Source: Hydractinia symbiolongicarpus
Taxonomy: Eukaryota; Cnidaria; Hydrozoa; Anthoathecata; Hydractiniidae
Direction: 5' to 3'
Assembly (NCBI RefSeq): GCF_029227915.1
Contig: NC_079880.1
Span: 8,583,501 to 8,647,500, forward strand
DNA length: 64,000 nucleotides
Position 1 is the first letter of the stretch, and every line of letters starts with the position of its first letter. Under the pieces are notes generated by a model, which was not told the DNA's origin, did no database searches, and saw nothing but the letters and a program-made list of their open reading frames with translations. This document shows positions 44,612 through 57,800 of this stretch, one piece after another. Made by a program: the position numbers and the translations under genes.

Positions 44612-45965
44612 AAGTAGGAACCAGCAGTAACCAACAATAACCAGCAGTATTTTGAAGTAATCACCAGAGAACCACCAGCATTATGATGTAACCACCAGAG
44701 AACCAGCTGTTTTTTAAGTAACCACAAGAGAAACAGCAGTTATTACTAATTTACTCCAGATAAAGGCAGCAACAGCGGGGCGAAGGTGTTGTGATTTTTA
44801 TGCACAACACTTCATTAACTTAAAACTACCAAATATGATAAACAAAAGGCACCTAGTGCCCAGGGCTTTTTTTTGATACTTATGCTCTTGCTAACTACAA
44901 TCGTGGTCACAATATGTTGGGACAAGACAACGAATTTCGAAGTTCGACACCACAAGTAATTGCGTAGGCTTATTCTATATTAGATTCACACATCTTGAAC
45001 TTGTCAAACTTCACTTGTCAATGTTCAGAGGGGACTTAGGGCTTTGGATCTTAGGTTATTTGGTAAATACAAAATTCTTAAAATGTGCTAATTGTTGCTG
45101 ACGTCTTGAAGGCCATGCTAGAGAATGTGTTTAGCAACTTTTCAAAGCTCTCTGCCTGGGTCATTCGTGTGCAAAAGTAGCGACTTTGCAGCCTGCTTGC
45201 TGCCGAGTATTGACAATTTGACTTTTTTGTCCATATTTGGATAATGAGTAAAAAACTGCCTTAGTCTCAATATTTTTGTCCACGATTGTAGTTACTTTTA
45301 AGTTGTTTTCAGGAGGTCCAATAAATGCTTTCTGTGAATGTTAATTTTCGAAAATATGAATAAAATTTGCGGAATTCGCAATAATGAACTAACTTAAGTT
45401 ATTTATTTATTTTGCCTAAATGTAATAATGAAAACAAGAAGAACAGAACGAAAAAAGCGCTTTTAGGATTAAAGTTCATTCTTTGAAATAAAATGTAACA
45501 CGTTTCATATACATAATCTGATTAAGCGCAATAATTTTTTAGGAACTGTTAAAGGAAGTGTGTAATCGCTTCGCCTCAACAGTGGATACAATGGCTAAAG
45601 AGGTATCCCTCGCGCTCGATGATTTCAAACTGTGCAGTGTATTAATTCAATCAATTCATTCGAATTTTACCGTCTACCACAAAAAAATGTCTCTTTTTGA
45701 CTCTACTGCATATAGTGTTTTTCGTTATATTTGGTTTACAATTCAGATATTACTACTTTTTTCAAAATATTAATTTTTGTTTTTGTTAATTCTCGCGTGA
45801 GGTTTTAAAAGCCTTCTTTCTTAACTGTTGCATAAAGCCCGAGTCACAAAAGACACAAACATTTTAGAAAAATTGGTCACGAACTGTTCATTTAACTGAT
45901 CTTTCTTTTGTGCTGCTGGTGGTTACATCAAAATACTGCTGGTTAGTGCTTGTTCCTACTTTTAG
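44612..45965. mobile_element. Possible foldback element bounded by inverted repeats
   Basis: The segment at 44612-44690 (taggaaccagcagtaacc...agcagtattttgaag) reappears inverted at 45908-45965 (ctgctggt...aaaatactgctggttag...ttcctac). Both arms carry several aaccagcag / accaccagaga sub-repeats. The ~1.2 kb core has no recognised protein. Target duplications were not defined. Confidence 0.45.
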
Positions 45966-46200
45966 TAAAAGCAACAAAGTGAATGTGGTTTTATTTTTGT
46001 TTAATCAACTTTGGGTTTAAAAGTATTGAAAATATGTATGTCAAATGTACCATAGTTCGGCAAAATAAACTTTTTTTTTTTATAGACACACATTTTTATA
46101 TTGATATTTATAAACAAATACTCAAAGAAGAGAAGTTTGGTAAACACTACGTGGTGGTTTTCTGACGATAGATTCGCCTTGATTTTCCCTTACTTTTTAA

Positions 46201-46952
46201 CCCTATTTGGTCCGGGGGGGGGGGGGGGGATTCCGCCCCCCCCCTTACGGATTTTTTTTAATAACTCCTGATTGCTTTCTTATATGGCTATGATACTTAC
46301 TGAGTTTCAACATTTATCTATTAGACACCTTCATGCTAAATTTTTAGGTCCCATACCTTTTAGAGGCTTTGATATTGGCCATTACTCGAAACTAGCCCTA
46401 AATTCTCTATGAAATCCTTATAATGGGGAAAATATAATAACTCCTGTTAGAATTATCCTTAGAACTTGAAACTTGCAACACAACTTTGTTTCATCAAGAC
46501 TAATCATTTTGAATAATTTTGACACGTGACTAATCCGATTTTGTCGGATTTTACCTGAAAATCGGAAAAAACGGATTTTCGGGCAATTTTTGGCAATTTT
46601 TTATTCGATCCATGTAAAAACCAGAAGATATGTTAAAAAAATTTTATTTAGCTTTCAGAAACTTCAAACAGAATGTAAAAATTTGCTCTACAACAAAAGT
46701 AATTATATTTTAAGCAAATAGTGGCATTTTTAACAATTTTCAAGCTTCTGACGACGTCACAGAAAATGTGCTGACGCAAGCTAAAATTTATTGCCGCCAT
46801 TTTGTTCCTTTTATGACGTACTATAAGTGTGCCTAGTTTGATTCAATTTAAACAATCCTATGAAAAGTTTTTTGGGGGGGGCGGAATTCCCCCCCCCCCC
46901 CCCCCCACCCCCCCGGTCATAGTATGTTCGAAAAACCCCGGACCGAATAGGG
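46201..46952. mobile_element. piggyBac-type non-autonomous element (MITE), ~752 bp
   Basis: It is flanked on both sides by TTAA (46197-46200 and 46953-46956) and bounded by 17-bp inverted repeats CCCTATTTGGTCCGGGG / CCCTATTCGGTCCGGGG that differ at one base. TTAA targets and CCC-starting ends are typical of piggyBac. G/C runs with an inner ggcggaattcc-like palindrome lie next to both ends. No transposase is present. A partial relative lies at 32018-32330. Confidence 0.85.
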
Positions 46953-47790
46953 TTAATGGTGCTTTTTCATTTAAACAGTTATTCGCTTTCTTAAGGCAAG
47001 GTTATTGTATATATGCATGTATTTTTGGTATTTCATGATTCACGCTTTAAAAAACTATCTCCATAGTTTTTTAACCATTTTTTAAAGTCTCACTTCAAGC
47101 ACTATTTTCCGTTTAAAGAATTAGGAAAAATGATGCAATAATCCTCCTATACCATGTGATAAACATTATATAATTATCATAATTATATAATTGCCTTAAG
47201 GCAAAGAGATATCCATGCAATTTTTTGTTTTGTTGTTTTGTTAGCCCTTACTTATCAACTTCCAAAAGCAATTTAGGCTGAACAGAACCCATGAATGAAA
47301 CAATTATTTTGATTTTAATCACTTAAAAGGAAATCGTTAAATATGGAGACTTTTAGACCACCAAATTCTGCAGACAACTTTCTGAGCATTCACATTTGTA
47401 AATTGTAATTTTTATCTGGAAAATAAGTTCTTGTCTACTGAAATTTGATTTGTCTGTTTTTGTTTTTGTTTGAAAGAAATGAGAGCACCTTTTTTGTGTA
47501 ATTTAGCTACTATTTAAATTATTTTTTGCTAGATAACTTTTCCTTTTATAGAATAAGGTTAAGGATTAAAAGGTTCCCATATAAATATAAATTATACCTT
47601 TAAGTTGCTTTTTGATTTCTACATCAGATCAGACTGACCTTGAACTCTTTTCTGGAGAAAGCGAAAGTAAAAACAATCCGTCCCCCAGAAATTCGGACAA
47701 AATGAAAAGCTCCCGGTAATAAACCGGAATTGGCAACTGCGCTATTTCGGCAAACCCGAAAAAGACAAACAGAGTCCGGCAACCAGAGAA

Positions 47791-47859
47791 CAACCTCGTC
47801 CCTAGGGCATGTTGAACCTTTTTTGACACAATACAAGATGCCCCGGAGACGAAATTGAC
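47791..47859. mobile_element. Palindromic MITE (CCTCGTCCCCAGGG family)
   Basis: Left arm caacctcgtccctagggcat and right arm atgccccggagacgaaattg are inverted copies separated by a short core; degenerate relative to the perfect copy at 4844. Confidence 0.6.
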
Positions 47860-48872
47860 CAGGCAAGAATATCCTGGGATCATTAGCGTCCTTCCTAGGC
47901 CTTGCTGCTAAGATTCCGGCCTAAGAAAGCCTAACAATCCCTGGTGACGAGTTTGCTAAAATGCAGCTTAGAATCCTTCTTCTCTGACATGCACGTTTGA
48001 TTAATGATAATTGCAGACTGTTAAACCCCTTTTTGACTTCAACCTTTCCAAAAAAGAATGTACTCCTTCGACCGTGCTCAATTGGAGGGGTGGCGGATAG
48101 ACAGATTTTTCAAATCAAATCAAAAATAGGGTGGGACATGATGAATTGACCTGCGGTATATTTTCAAATAAGGTTTATTTCATCAAGACATCATCTAAGA
48201 CTCCACAAAAATTATGACCCTTAACTTTAAGGTCATCTCTCTTGCAAAGATTGACTGTCACAAATTTTGTACATTTAGTACTGTTTTTTCTCTCCACATT
48301 TTTGATCAATAAGAAGTACTTAGCAATCGCACTGACTTTCATTTTCGAATTTTTTTAATGACAAAATTTAAAAATAGCTTAAATTATTGGTTGGTCATCT
48401 GTGACGAAAACTAGGACTGGCAAAATGTCATTCCGATAAGGTAAACGAATTAATTTCTTTATGACATTCATTCACAAGTGTCACTATTTTATTTTATTCC
48501 GACCACTTGCGTGAGCACTCAATTATTTGACTGAGTGTGATTAAAAATGGAAATTAGTGTGATGTACCTATTCGTATCTTTACCAGGAAAAACTGTTCTT
48601 TCAAGATTACTCGGGCGAAAAAAAAAGATGGTGAATTAAGACATCGGGACCCTCTGTTGTTGTAAAAACGAATAAAAAAATACTTTCAAGTAGTTTTCTA
48701 GATTAACTGTCCAACGAACATCAGGAAGATTTTATAACATTGATAACATTATTTATTTATTTACCGTCATCGTCTAGTCATATTTATAATATCGCAAATA
48801 CTACAGTTTTTCCTTAATAACTAATTCCTATTCCCCTTTTTGTTGTAAGTAACTTTTCATTTTTTGATTAAT

Positions 48873-51800
48873 CTAAGATATTTTTGATGTTCGTTCAATA
48901 TCGTTTCGTTTGATGATTGACTGTTTGCTTGCTTGTTTTATAACTCCATAAGGATTATTTAGCGCATATGGATTGTTATCATAAGGTTTCAGGTATGAGT
49001 TACCACTCTGGCGCACTTTAAATGTAGTGTTGTCAGCCCATTTCGTGCCATCTACTGACTGGCTTGTGTGGCATGCAAGCAAGTTAGGAGCATGCTATAT
49101 ATCGTAAAATAACCTCGCATCCTCGGAGGCGCTGGAGAACGCTTATTTCTCTCAATTTACGAGAAAAATCCTCGAAAAAAAAAGTGCAAATATTTATTTA
49201 CTTTGGATTTTGAACGAAATAAAAAACACCACTAAAATACGAAATAAATTTTGTATATACAATAACTTAATATCATACAGTGCTATAATAAGAATAATAA
49301 ATAATAAACATGTTACAGCTAGTCACAACCTGTTGTAACCAGTTACAACCTGTTATAACCAGTTACAACCTGTTATAACCAGTTACAACATGTTATAACC
49401 AGTTACAACCTGTTATAACCAATTACAACCTGTCTTAACCAATTACAACATGTTATAACCAGTTACAACCTGTTATAACCAATTAAAACATGTTATAACC
49501 AGTTACAACCAGTTACAAATTTTAGCTCGCCAAACAAAGACAAAATACAACTCGGGAATGAAGTTGATTGTTTTACTTTTTTATACTTGGTTGAACGTAG
49601 AAAAGAAAACAGTTAACACACTATTTTTGAATTATAATTGGACACTTACTAGCGCAAATAATTGCTTACTAACTAGTTAATACGATGACCAAAAAAAAAC
49701 AAAAAGCTTGCGAGACAAAGTTGCTGTTCACCATATAAAACGACACTCTGTGTGTAATTCGTCGGAAATAAAGTAAAAATTAAATAATAATTGTAATTAC
49801 AAATATTTAACATTGTATATGTTATTACAATAACAAAAAGGCTACAGAGCTTGTCATAAAATGTTCCTTAATTTTGCAGCTACATTGATGTCACCAGCAT
49901 CCCGTTTTTACGAACGGTACCGAAACTATTAACAGCGGCGTCATTTCTGTTATTATTATTGTTATTGTTGCGTCGTGTGGTACTTTGCGGAACAACATGG
50001 TCAAAGTCAGCCGTCGACTCAGTAGTTTGAGACTGTCCATCTTCCGATTCCGTAAAATAGTCATCTTCGTCAACGCCTTTGTTATCAAGACCCACTACTT
50101 TTTGACTTTCATATTCTTGTGTAGCAATCACATCAAGTACAGTTAAGGTGTTGGTCTTTTTTAAATCTTCTTCGTCGTCAAAATGATCAAGATACAAGCT
50201 TCCGCCATTTTGGTCCTAAACGTCAAAAAAAAAAAAAAAATGACCCATATAGAACATGATGCAGGATAAACGTCGAATAGATTGTCAAATATAGAACTAA
50301 TGAATACAGCGTATTTGGAACTTTTATAAATTGCAACTACACAGTCAGAAGAAACTAAGTGAATACTCAGTTAGCATTTGTTTCACAGAGCATAATTTAG
50401 GAAATAAACGATTTCTAATTAAAATTAACAGGCATATATCCACTCAACACAGCATATATATGAGTAACTAAAAAATTGAGAAGTATACTTTTATTCGCTA
50501 AAAACTTGCTCATCATTATGTTGTCTCTAATCAAGATTACTTTGCAATATTATAATCAAGATTACTTTGCAATGTTGTAATCAAGATTACTTTGCAATGT
50601 TGTAATCAAGATTACTTTGCAATGTTGTAATTTAGATTACTTTGCAATGTTGTAATCAAGATTACTTTGCAATGTTGTAATCAAGATTACTTTGCAATGC
50701 TGTAATCAAGATTACTTTGCAATGCTGTAATCAAGATTACTTTGCAATGTTGTAATCAAGATTACTTTGCAATGTTGTAATCTAGATTACTTTGCAATGT
50801 TGTAATCAAGATTACTTTGCAATGTTGTAATCAAGATTACTTTGCAATGTTGTAATCTAGATTACTTTGCAATGTTGTAATCAAGATTACTGTGCAATGT
50901 TGTAATCAAGATTACTTTGCAATGTTATGGAATTATAATAGTAGGTTCACTCACCTTCGGCTCTAATGTATTACCTCCATAGAAAGTCGAAAATTTAGCA
51001 CTGAAATAAAAAAATAAAAAAAACGAGCATTGATATCAACTTTTTATAATAATTTCGCATTTTACGTCTTAAAATTTCCGACTAACTTCGCTAAAGACTT
51101 CCGTGCTCCGTCATTGAAATCTTCCGGTATAGCATACGTGTCCACTTTCACCATTGTGGGTTCGGTGTCGCTAAAGCGAAGAAAATATACATATACATAT
51201 ATAAAATGTATTTGCCTTCATTTTACCGTTTTTTAACGTTTTTAAAAAACAATCGAAACTTGAATGGACCTACCTGGATTTAAAACATCAGAAAAACTAA
51301 TAATTCGATCCCCAGAAAGGTTTTTTTCAAATCTTTGACTCATTTTGCCCATAAACCTGACATTATTTGGCCGAAAAGAAGGACGGACGAACACAAGTAA
51401 TTTTGTAGGACCTCACATGTATCACGTAGGTCCAAAAATAACTATATTTAAGGATAAACACAGAACAATAAAACGAATATACAGTAAGAAAGACTCACTA
51501 CGTGAAAGTATCTGGAAGACCAGGTATCTGTGTGTGCATTGATGGTGACATAATCGTCATTAGTTCTGCATCTAAAACACACAAACATTTCAGTACAGTT
51601 GCAACCATATAGTATCCTTTCCTCTACCCTACCCTATCCTTTTATGTCAGAAGTACTAACTTTAAGTTAAGCCCAAACTGAAAAACAGTTCCATGCTTAG
51701 CTACGCCCAAAACTGAAACACAGTTCCATGCTTAGCTCAATATCCAACGGCGTTGACAAAAATTAAATAAACAAAAAATGAAAATAAAAAATATCAAACA

Positions 51801-54800
51801 AAATAGAAAATTAAATGATTTAAATTGTGCAGATAGGTATACAACCTTTACGAGTTAGTTAAATTGTGCAGATAGGTATACAACCTTTATGAGTTAGTTA
51901 AATTGTGCAGATAGGTATACAACCTTTATGAGTTAGTTAAATTGTGCAGATAGGTATACAACCTTTATGAGTTAGAAAATAAATAAAAAGAACAAAAACA
52001 AATAAATGAGTTACCACTCTTCTTCGCAGAAGTTGTAACGGCCTTAAGTTTTCTGTTCTGTCTCTTCCGCCACTTACAAACAAGCAAAACAAAGATGAGA
52101 AAAAGCAGAACAATAAACGCAATCACAGCTATAACTATTTTCAGAGGTGTGTCATCACCATCATCTTTAGTGTCAGTCACAGCACTAACTTTACCCTAAA
52201 ATAAAAAATAAAATTTGATATTATTGTTCCATTCAACAATCATGCGTGACATTTAATGCGTGCGTGGTATTGTCACGTGGTAGCTAGACAAATACCTCGT
52301 ATTTCGTGACATTCCATTTGTCGAAAAAAGCTTCCAACAACGCGTAATTATCGTTAATTTTCCTGCAACGAAGAACAGAATGAGAAAATAAATAAAATTT
52401 GTAACGTCGGAACGAACTTATATAAAAAACAGAACTCATACTTTATAACCACATCTCTGTCTAAAATGTCATTCGTCGTTGGATCAACGGCATGAAAAAG
52501 CAAGGTTGTCCTAGAGAAGAAAAGCGAAAATCTTAGAAAGACTTCGATATAAACAAATACTATTTACAGACAAATTGGAGTGCGTGAGACAAGGATCGAT
52601 CTGATTAAATGGTAAAAGCAGTATGATTGACCCACCTGGTGAAATCATACGCGCCTTCTGATTTAGTGGCGTATTGGATTTCGTCAATATTGATTGTGTA
52701 ACGAGTGACATTTTCCAATATACTAAATAATCAAAAAGCATATACTCATTCAAAAGTTGTTTATTCGCCAGTATAGTAAACTTTCGAATTAATATTTCAC
52801 TATAGCAACATTTACTAACTAAACAAACAAAAAGACGGACGGAGAGAAGGACAGACGAACGGATGACCGACAAACAAACACCTACTCGATAAACTCTTGT
52901 TGATGTTGTTTCGCTAACGCTGGTTTAGTTTTCATTGTCAACACAATTCTTTGCATATCTGTCAAAACATATATCTAAATAAAAGTCAATGTATGTGCTC
53001 AAACGATGGTCAATACAACAGGGAAAAGAAATATTTTTTTTTTAACTTTTACCATTCAAAATAAGTTTGAAGAGATATTGTTGTTTCAGTTTTCCTTAAA
53101 AACTTGCAACCATGTTTTCCTGGCTTTTCTTGTACACTAACTAGTAATTTTATAATGTTAACTAGGTTATTTGGTTACAAGTTTAGATATTTTGGTAAAT
53201 AAAGAATAAAATATAAATACATTCATGTTTCTAGCGTTTCCGAAAACCTTATGGGGGAAGCCTCTCTTCTTTGTTTTAATGCCCACTATGTTGACTACTT
53301 TCCAACTCTTTTTCTTTTTTTCAAGTGAACTTCTGGGTTAGGAAAAGAGATCACATTTCCTGCTGAACATTATTTAGATCGAACGAGCATCCTAATATTT
53401 CTCGATCATTCTATAATTTGCATTAAACTAAAAAAATGTTCCAAGGAAAGGCCTTCACACCTTAGTAACGGCAGTATCGGTGAAAGAATTCGCTTGCCCA
53501 TTGTTGTCCTTCACAATGACGTTGAGCTTGTACATCTTTCCAGTGAGACCAGCAAACAATGCTTTCGATCTTATCCAACCAGTGATTGGATGAACCTCAA
53601 ACACGGAACTACCACCAATGACTTCATAACGTAAGCCGCTCTTATCACTAGTGTCTTTGTCAGAGGCCTGGAACAAAATTGTTGGAGTATTTTATGCTAT
53701 GTTTGTTCTCAATTTAGTGATACTTACTCCTAAAGAGGAGCAAACGCTTTCTTAAAAATCTTTTGCCCTATATTCATGCACCAGGACATCGCCCTCAACT
53801 GCTAACGTACAATATTTTGCGTACCAAAGAAAACTGTACATAAGCGTTCTTTTAAATTAAACAGATTGCAAAAATAACTGATTGAATAGCTCTGAGACGC
53901 GCGGTCCTTGGTATATGATATGAACCAAATATAAGAATATTAATACAATCTAAATACAAAAGGTTTTCGTGGCAAAGAAATATGACGAAAAGATCTTGCG
54001 AATTCTTCGCCAATTCTAACTTTCAAACCTGGAGTTGCAAAATGGATGTTCCATATGTTGCAGACTCGGAGACACCTACAATAGAAAGTAAGAATAATCA
54101 TTACAATAAATTATTGGCAAAGAAAGGCGAAATACTTTGGTTTTGCAGACATTTCCACAGAAACAAGAAGCCCAGGGGCTTAAAGATTTCCGACATTAGC
54201 CTAAAAGATTTTAAAATTTGAAGTTGATCTTGAAAACGGAGAATTATGGGGTAAACAAATCATTGCTGAAAAATTGTACAGAAAGAAATGACGTAACATC
54301 AAAGATGGCGCATTATAAGACGATCTTCATTATGCTACACTGCACGAGCTTTAACTTTCGATAGCATATACACTTTAAAATAAAGTATTGTTCATTGGAT
54401 AATAAAACAATCTGTTGCACTGTTAGGATTTTTATTGGCTTAAAACTCATTTTAGCCTCGTTCTCAGAAAAAAATCTTTAGCTTGGATAAGTTTCGGGTG
54501 TCCAGCCTAGCTGCGCTGTCTCTACCTCCCTATCCCCCCATCTCTCTATCTATCTCCTCAGACGATTTTAAAGATTCCGCCTTCGCTGGCGGAAATCAAA
54601 AACAAAGGTCTTTTCCTATCTGTCGCCGGCTTTTTTCTACAATCATCAGAACACTCTGCGAGAAATGTTCTCATTTTAACTAAGATGAATTTAGCAATCA
54701 TAATACTGCTGTCTCACTTACTGAAGGGGTAGTTAGTAACACACCCAATAAGAAATAAATATGAACGCAATAGGTTACACTTCATATACTATTATTTTGG

Positions 54801-57800
54801 TAAAAAATCACTTTCTATAATAAAATAATTTATGCTTACCCCCACTAAACAAGTTTTTTAAAAACCGTGGCGGGTTATCATTTTCATCTTCAATAGTGAT
54901 TACAAGATGGACGCTGGACGATGCTGTAACAATGAGAAATGCATTATCATGCTTTATCTACCTTTTCAAGATCTGACATGAAAAGTTGTTGGATATTAGA
55001 CACAAACACGAAATTTCATCCCGAGATACTTGACCTAACTTTATGTCTCTCGTTTTAAATTATTTCATAAAAGTTTGGTGATCATTTTTTTCGTAAATTT
55101 AAATAAGAACAACACATACCTTTTTGGCGAACGTCCTAAAAACAAAACAAAATGAATTCCACAAAACTCTCAAAAATTTCGATTGCACAAACAAATGTTC
55201 GATTGCACAAACATATGTTCGATTGCACAAACAATTGTTCTATTGCACAAGCATATGTTTGACTGCACAACCAAATGTTCGATTGCACAAACAATTGTTC
55301 GATTGCACAATTAATTGTTCGATTGCACAAACAATTGTTCGATTGCACAAACAATTGTTCGATTGCACAAGCAAATGTTCGACTACACAACCAAATGTTC
55401 GACTGCACAAACAAATGTTCGATTGCAGAAACAAACAGATTTTACAAGAAAAAGATTTTTGTATGATCTGAGATTCTCAAAACTATTTCCATTTTCACAG
55501 ATATTTTTTATATTACTACCTAATAGCGACCACTTTGATATTAAAATTTGTTAAAATATATTTCCAAAACCTTCTCGTAAACAAACGTCTACTTTTATTA
55601 CTTCCGTAGAGACTTACCTTTCTTTTTCTGTTCTGCGAAGTTACCACGTCACTTGCTTCAATGAGTAGACTATACTGACTTTTTACTTCATGATCCTAAG
55701 ATAAGAGGCAAAAAAATAAATAGTTTTTATGTTTGAAAATCTAAAGTCACGTGACTCTTTGGGTTTTTAGCGTATAATTTAAGAACCACAAATTTGGGAC
55801 AAAAAGCATCCCTTTTCAAGTGAAATATTTTACCTCGTATAAATTAGGTTTTTTTTAATAAAAAAATGTTATTTATATTTTCCAAAAATCTGAAATTGTG
55901 TCAGAAATGTTTCCACCCAAGCGGAAATTTTTGTCACCGAAGTTAGGCTAGTCAGTTCTAGAATCTCTCCTGCTACTGCTGCGCAAATATTATATTTCTA
56001 AAGAAAGTCTTCGTGAATAAGCACTTAATAAACGCCCGGCTAAAAATATTAAACGCCCAAATCATTTGCGGGGTGTAATTGTCTTCTCCTTTTTAAAAAA
56101 AGTATGTAAAGAATTGATAGAGTAAAATAAAACTACAATCATAGAGAAATACATTGACGCAAAGAAAGTTTTTTCGTCATTTTTTAAACATGGACAAAAG
56201 ATGCACACAGTAAATGCTCCGCAGGCCGCGGGCTGTAAAGTTGCTATATTTTCTACACGTAGGAAGGACAAACAACGTTTAAAATGTGCTGTTGGGGCCT
56301 GCCATGGCCTCAAAATTCGTGAAAAATCGCTATGATGACGTAAGCAACAGTTAGCACATTTTAAGACCTTGGACTCAACCAAATAATAAGTGCAATTATT
56401 TGTGGTCTTGGGTCAATATATTTTGTCTAAGTTGTAGCTACAAGCAAATAATGACGTTATGAAGTCTTTCATATTATTTCTTTAGAAAGGTGTAATGTGA
56501 AATACATACCAATATTTTTGCTGTTTTTAAAACACCAGTTGTACTGGACAGTTTAAATGAGCCATCTTCGTTTCCACCTATGTCCAAAAAATCACATTGT
56601 AAGAAAAAACATCAATTTCAAACAACACACAAGTTACAGGAAATTTATAATAACTATCATCTTATTAAAAATTACCAGGCTCTAAATTAGCTAAATCTAA
56701 GCATACTTTAAGAAAAAGTTGTTGTGTAACACCTCTTGTATCGCTTTGTTGTACAACATGAGTTCGAATAAAGTCGTAACAGTGACTCTTGTACAACTGT
56801 TACTCAACATTTTTAATGTTAATGGAAACCGATTTGACAAACACATCGGGGCTCAGGTTGAACTACGGGCATTATTATAATTTAAAACAACTACAAGAAC
56901 AACAACATCGAAACAACAACACAAACAACAACAACAATTAAAAACAAAAAAAAAACATGAAAACATCAACTTACTTTTGATATAATAGTAAATAGCATCT
57001 CCATCTGCATCAATAGCATGAATGGTTGTAACAAGTGTTCCAATCGGACTGTTTTCGCGTACATTACCTGATGGTACAACCTAAATATTTTATTATTGAA
57101 TTTTCAATTCTACAACTATCGTTGTCATCCAAAGATTCTGTGTAGCAGACACTTAGTGTTAAGCCGGTTTTCCACTATCCAGAGCTTTGTGTTTACATCA
57201 CGTCCACACATATCCGTGTCCTCTAATTGGATGACGGATTTACGTATGGCGGAGCGGATCGCTTTTGGCAGAATTTTAATAGAAATAAAAATTCCCACTT
57301 CAATTTGCACGGAATAATCTGTACCATGGAAAACCAGCTTTAAAGTGAATAAAAAGAATGCCTTACACTTCCAAAACTGGGAACGTTATCGTTGATGTTA
57401 CCAACTGGTATTTCAAATGATTGATCAACAGACAACGGGGGAACACCATGGTCGATCGCTTTAACTTGCAACTGATAAAAAACAAACCAACTAAATTAGT
57501 GTATCGTTTACATACTTAATACGTTTTTCAAAGAAAAAATTATTAAAAAAAAATTCTTCATGGCAAGTAACATATTCACAAATCTACGTTAAGGTCTAGC
57601 ACTTAGACACAACTTCAAATTTTGTCAAAGTGCGCACGCACCAACAAGAGAATTTGTGAGATTGTTGCGCTAAACCGGAAAATGCAGTTGAGAGGAAACC
57701 AGCCTAAAGAGAATCTGTAAATATAAGAAAAGATGTAAAAAAGAAGCCTCTACCTTGTAAAAAGGTTTGGTTTCATAATCCAGCAACTTGGCTGTTCTCA

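Larger units (their letters stand above)
42877..48872. other. Intergenic 6 kb with mobile elements
   Basis: Contains a short Helitron-like element, an inverted-repeat pair (44612-44690 / 45908-45965), the piggyBac-type MITE (46201-46952) and a palindromic MITE (47791-47859). No protein-coding exon could be supported; the frames at 43228-43431 and 45558-45773 lack motifs. Confidence 0.6.

Noticed and set aside
53982-54221. Plus-strand exon-like segment bounded by ttgcag and gtaaga near 54060
   Set aside because: Opposite strand to the cadherin, no partner exon, no recognised peptide.
55124-55471. Long open frames on both strands (up to 115 codons)
   Set aside because: They are produced by a stop-free 20-bp minisatellite inside a cadherin intron; composition is purely repetitive.
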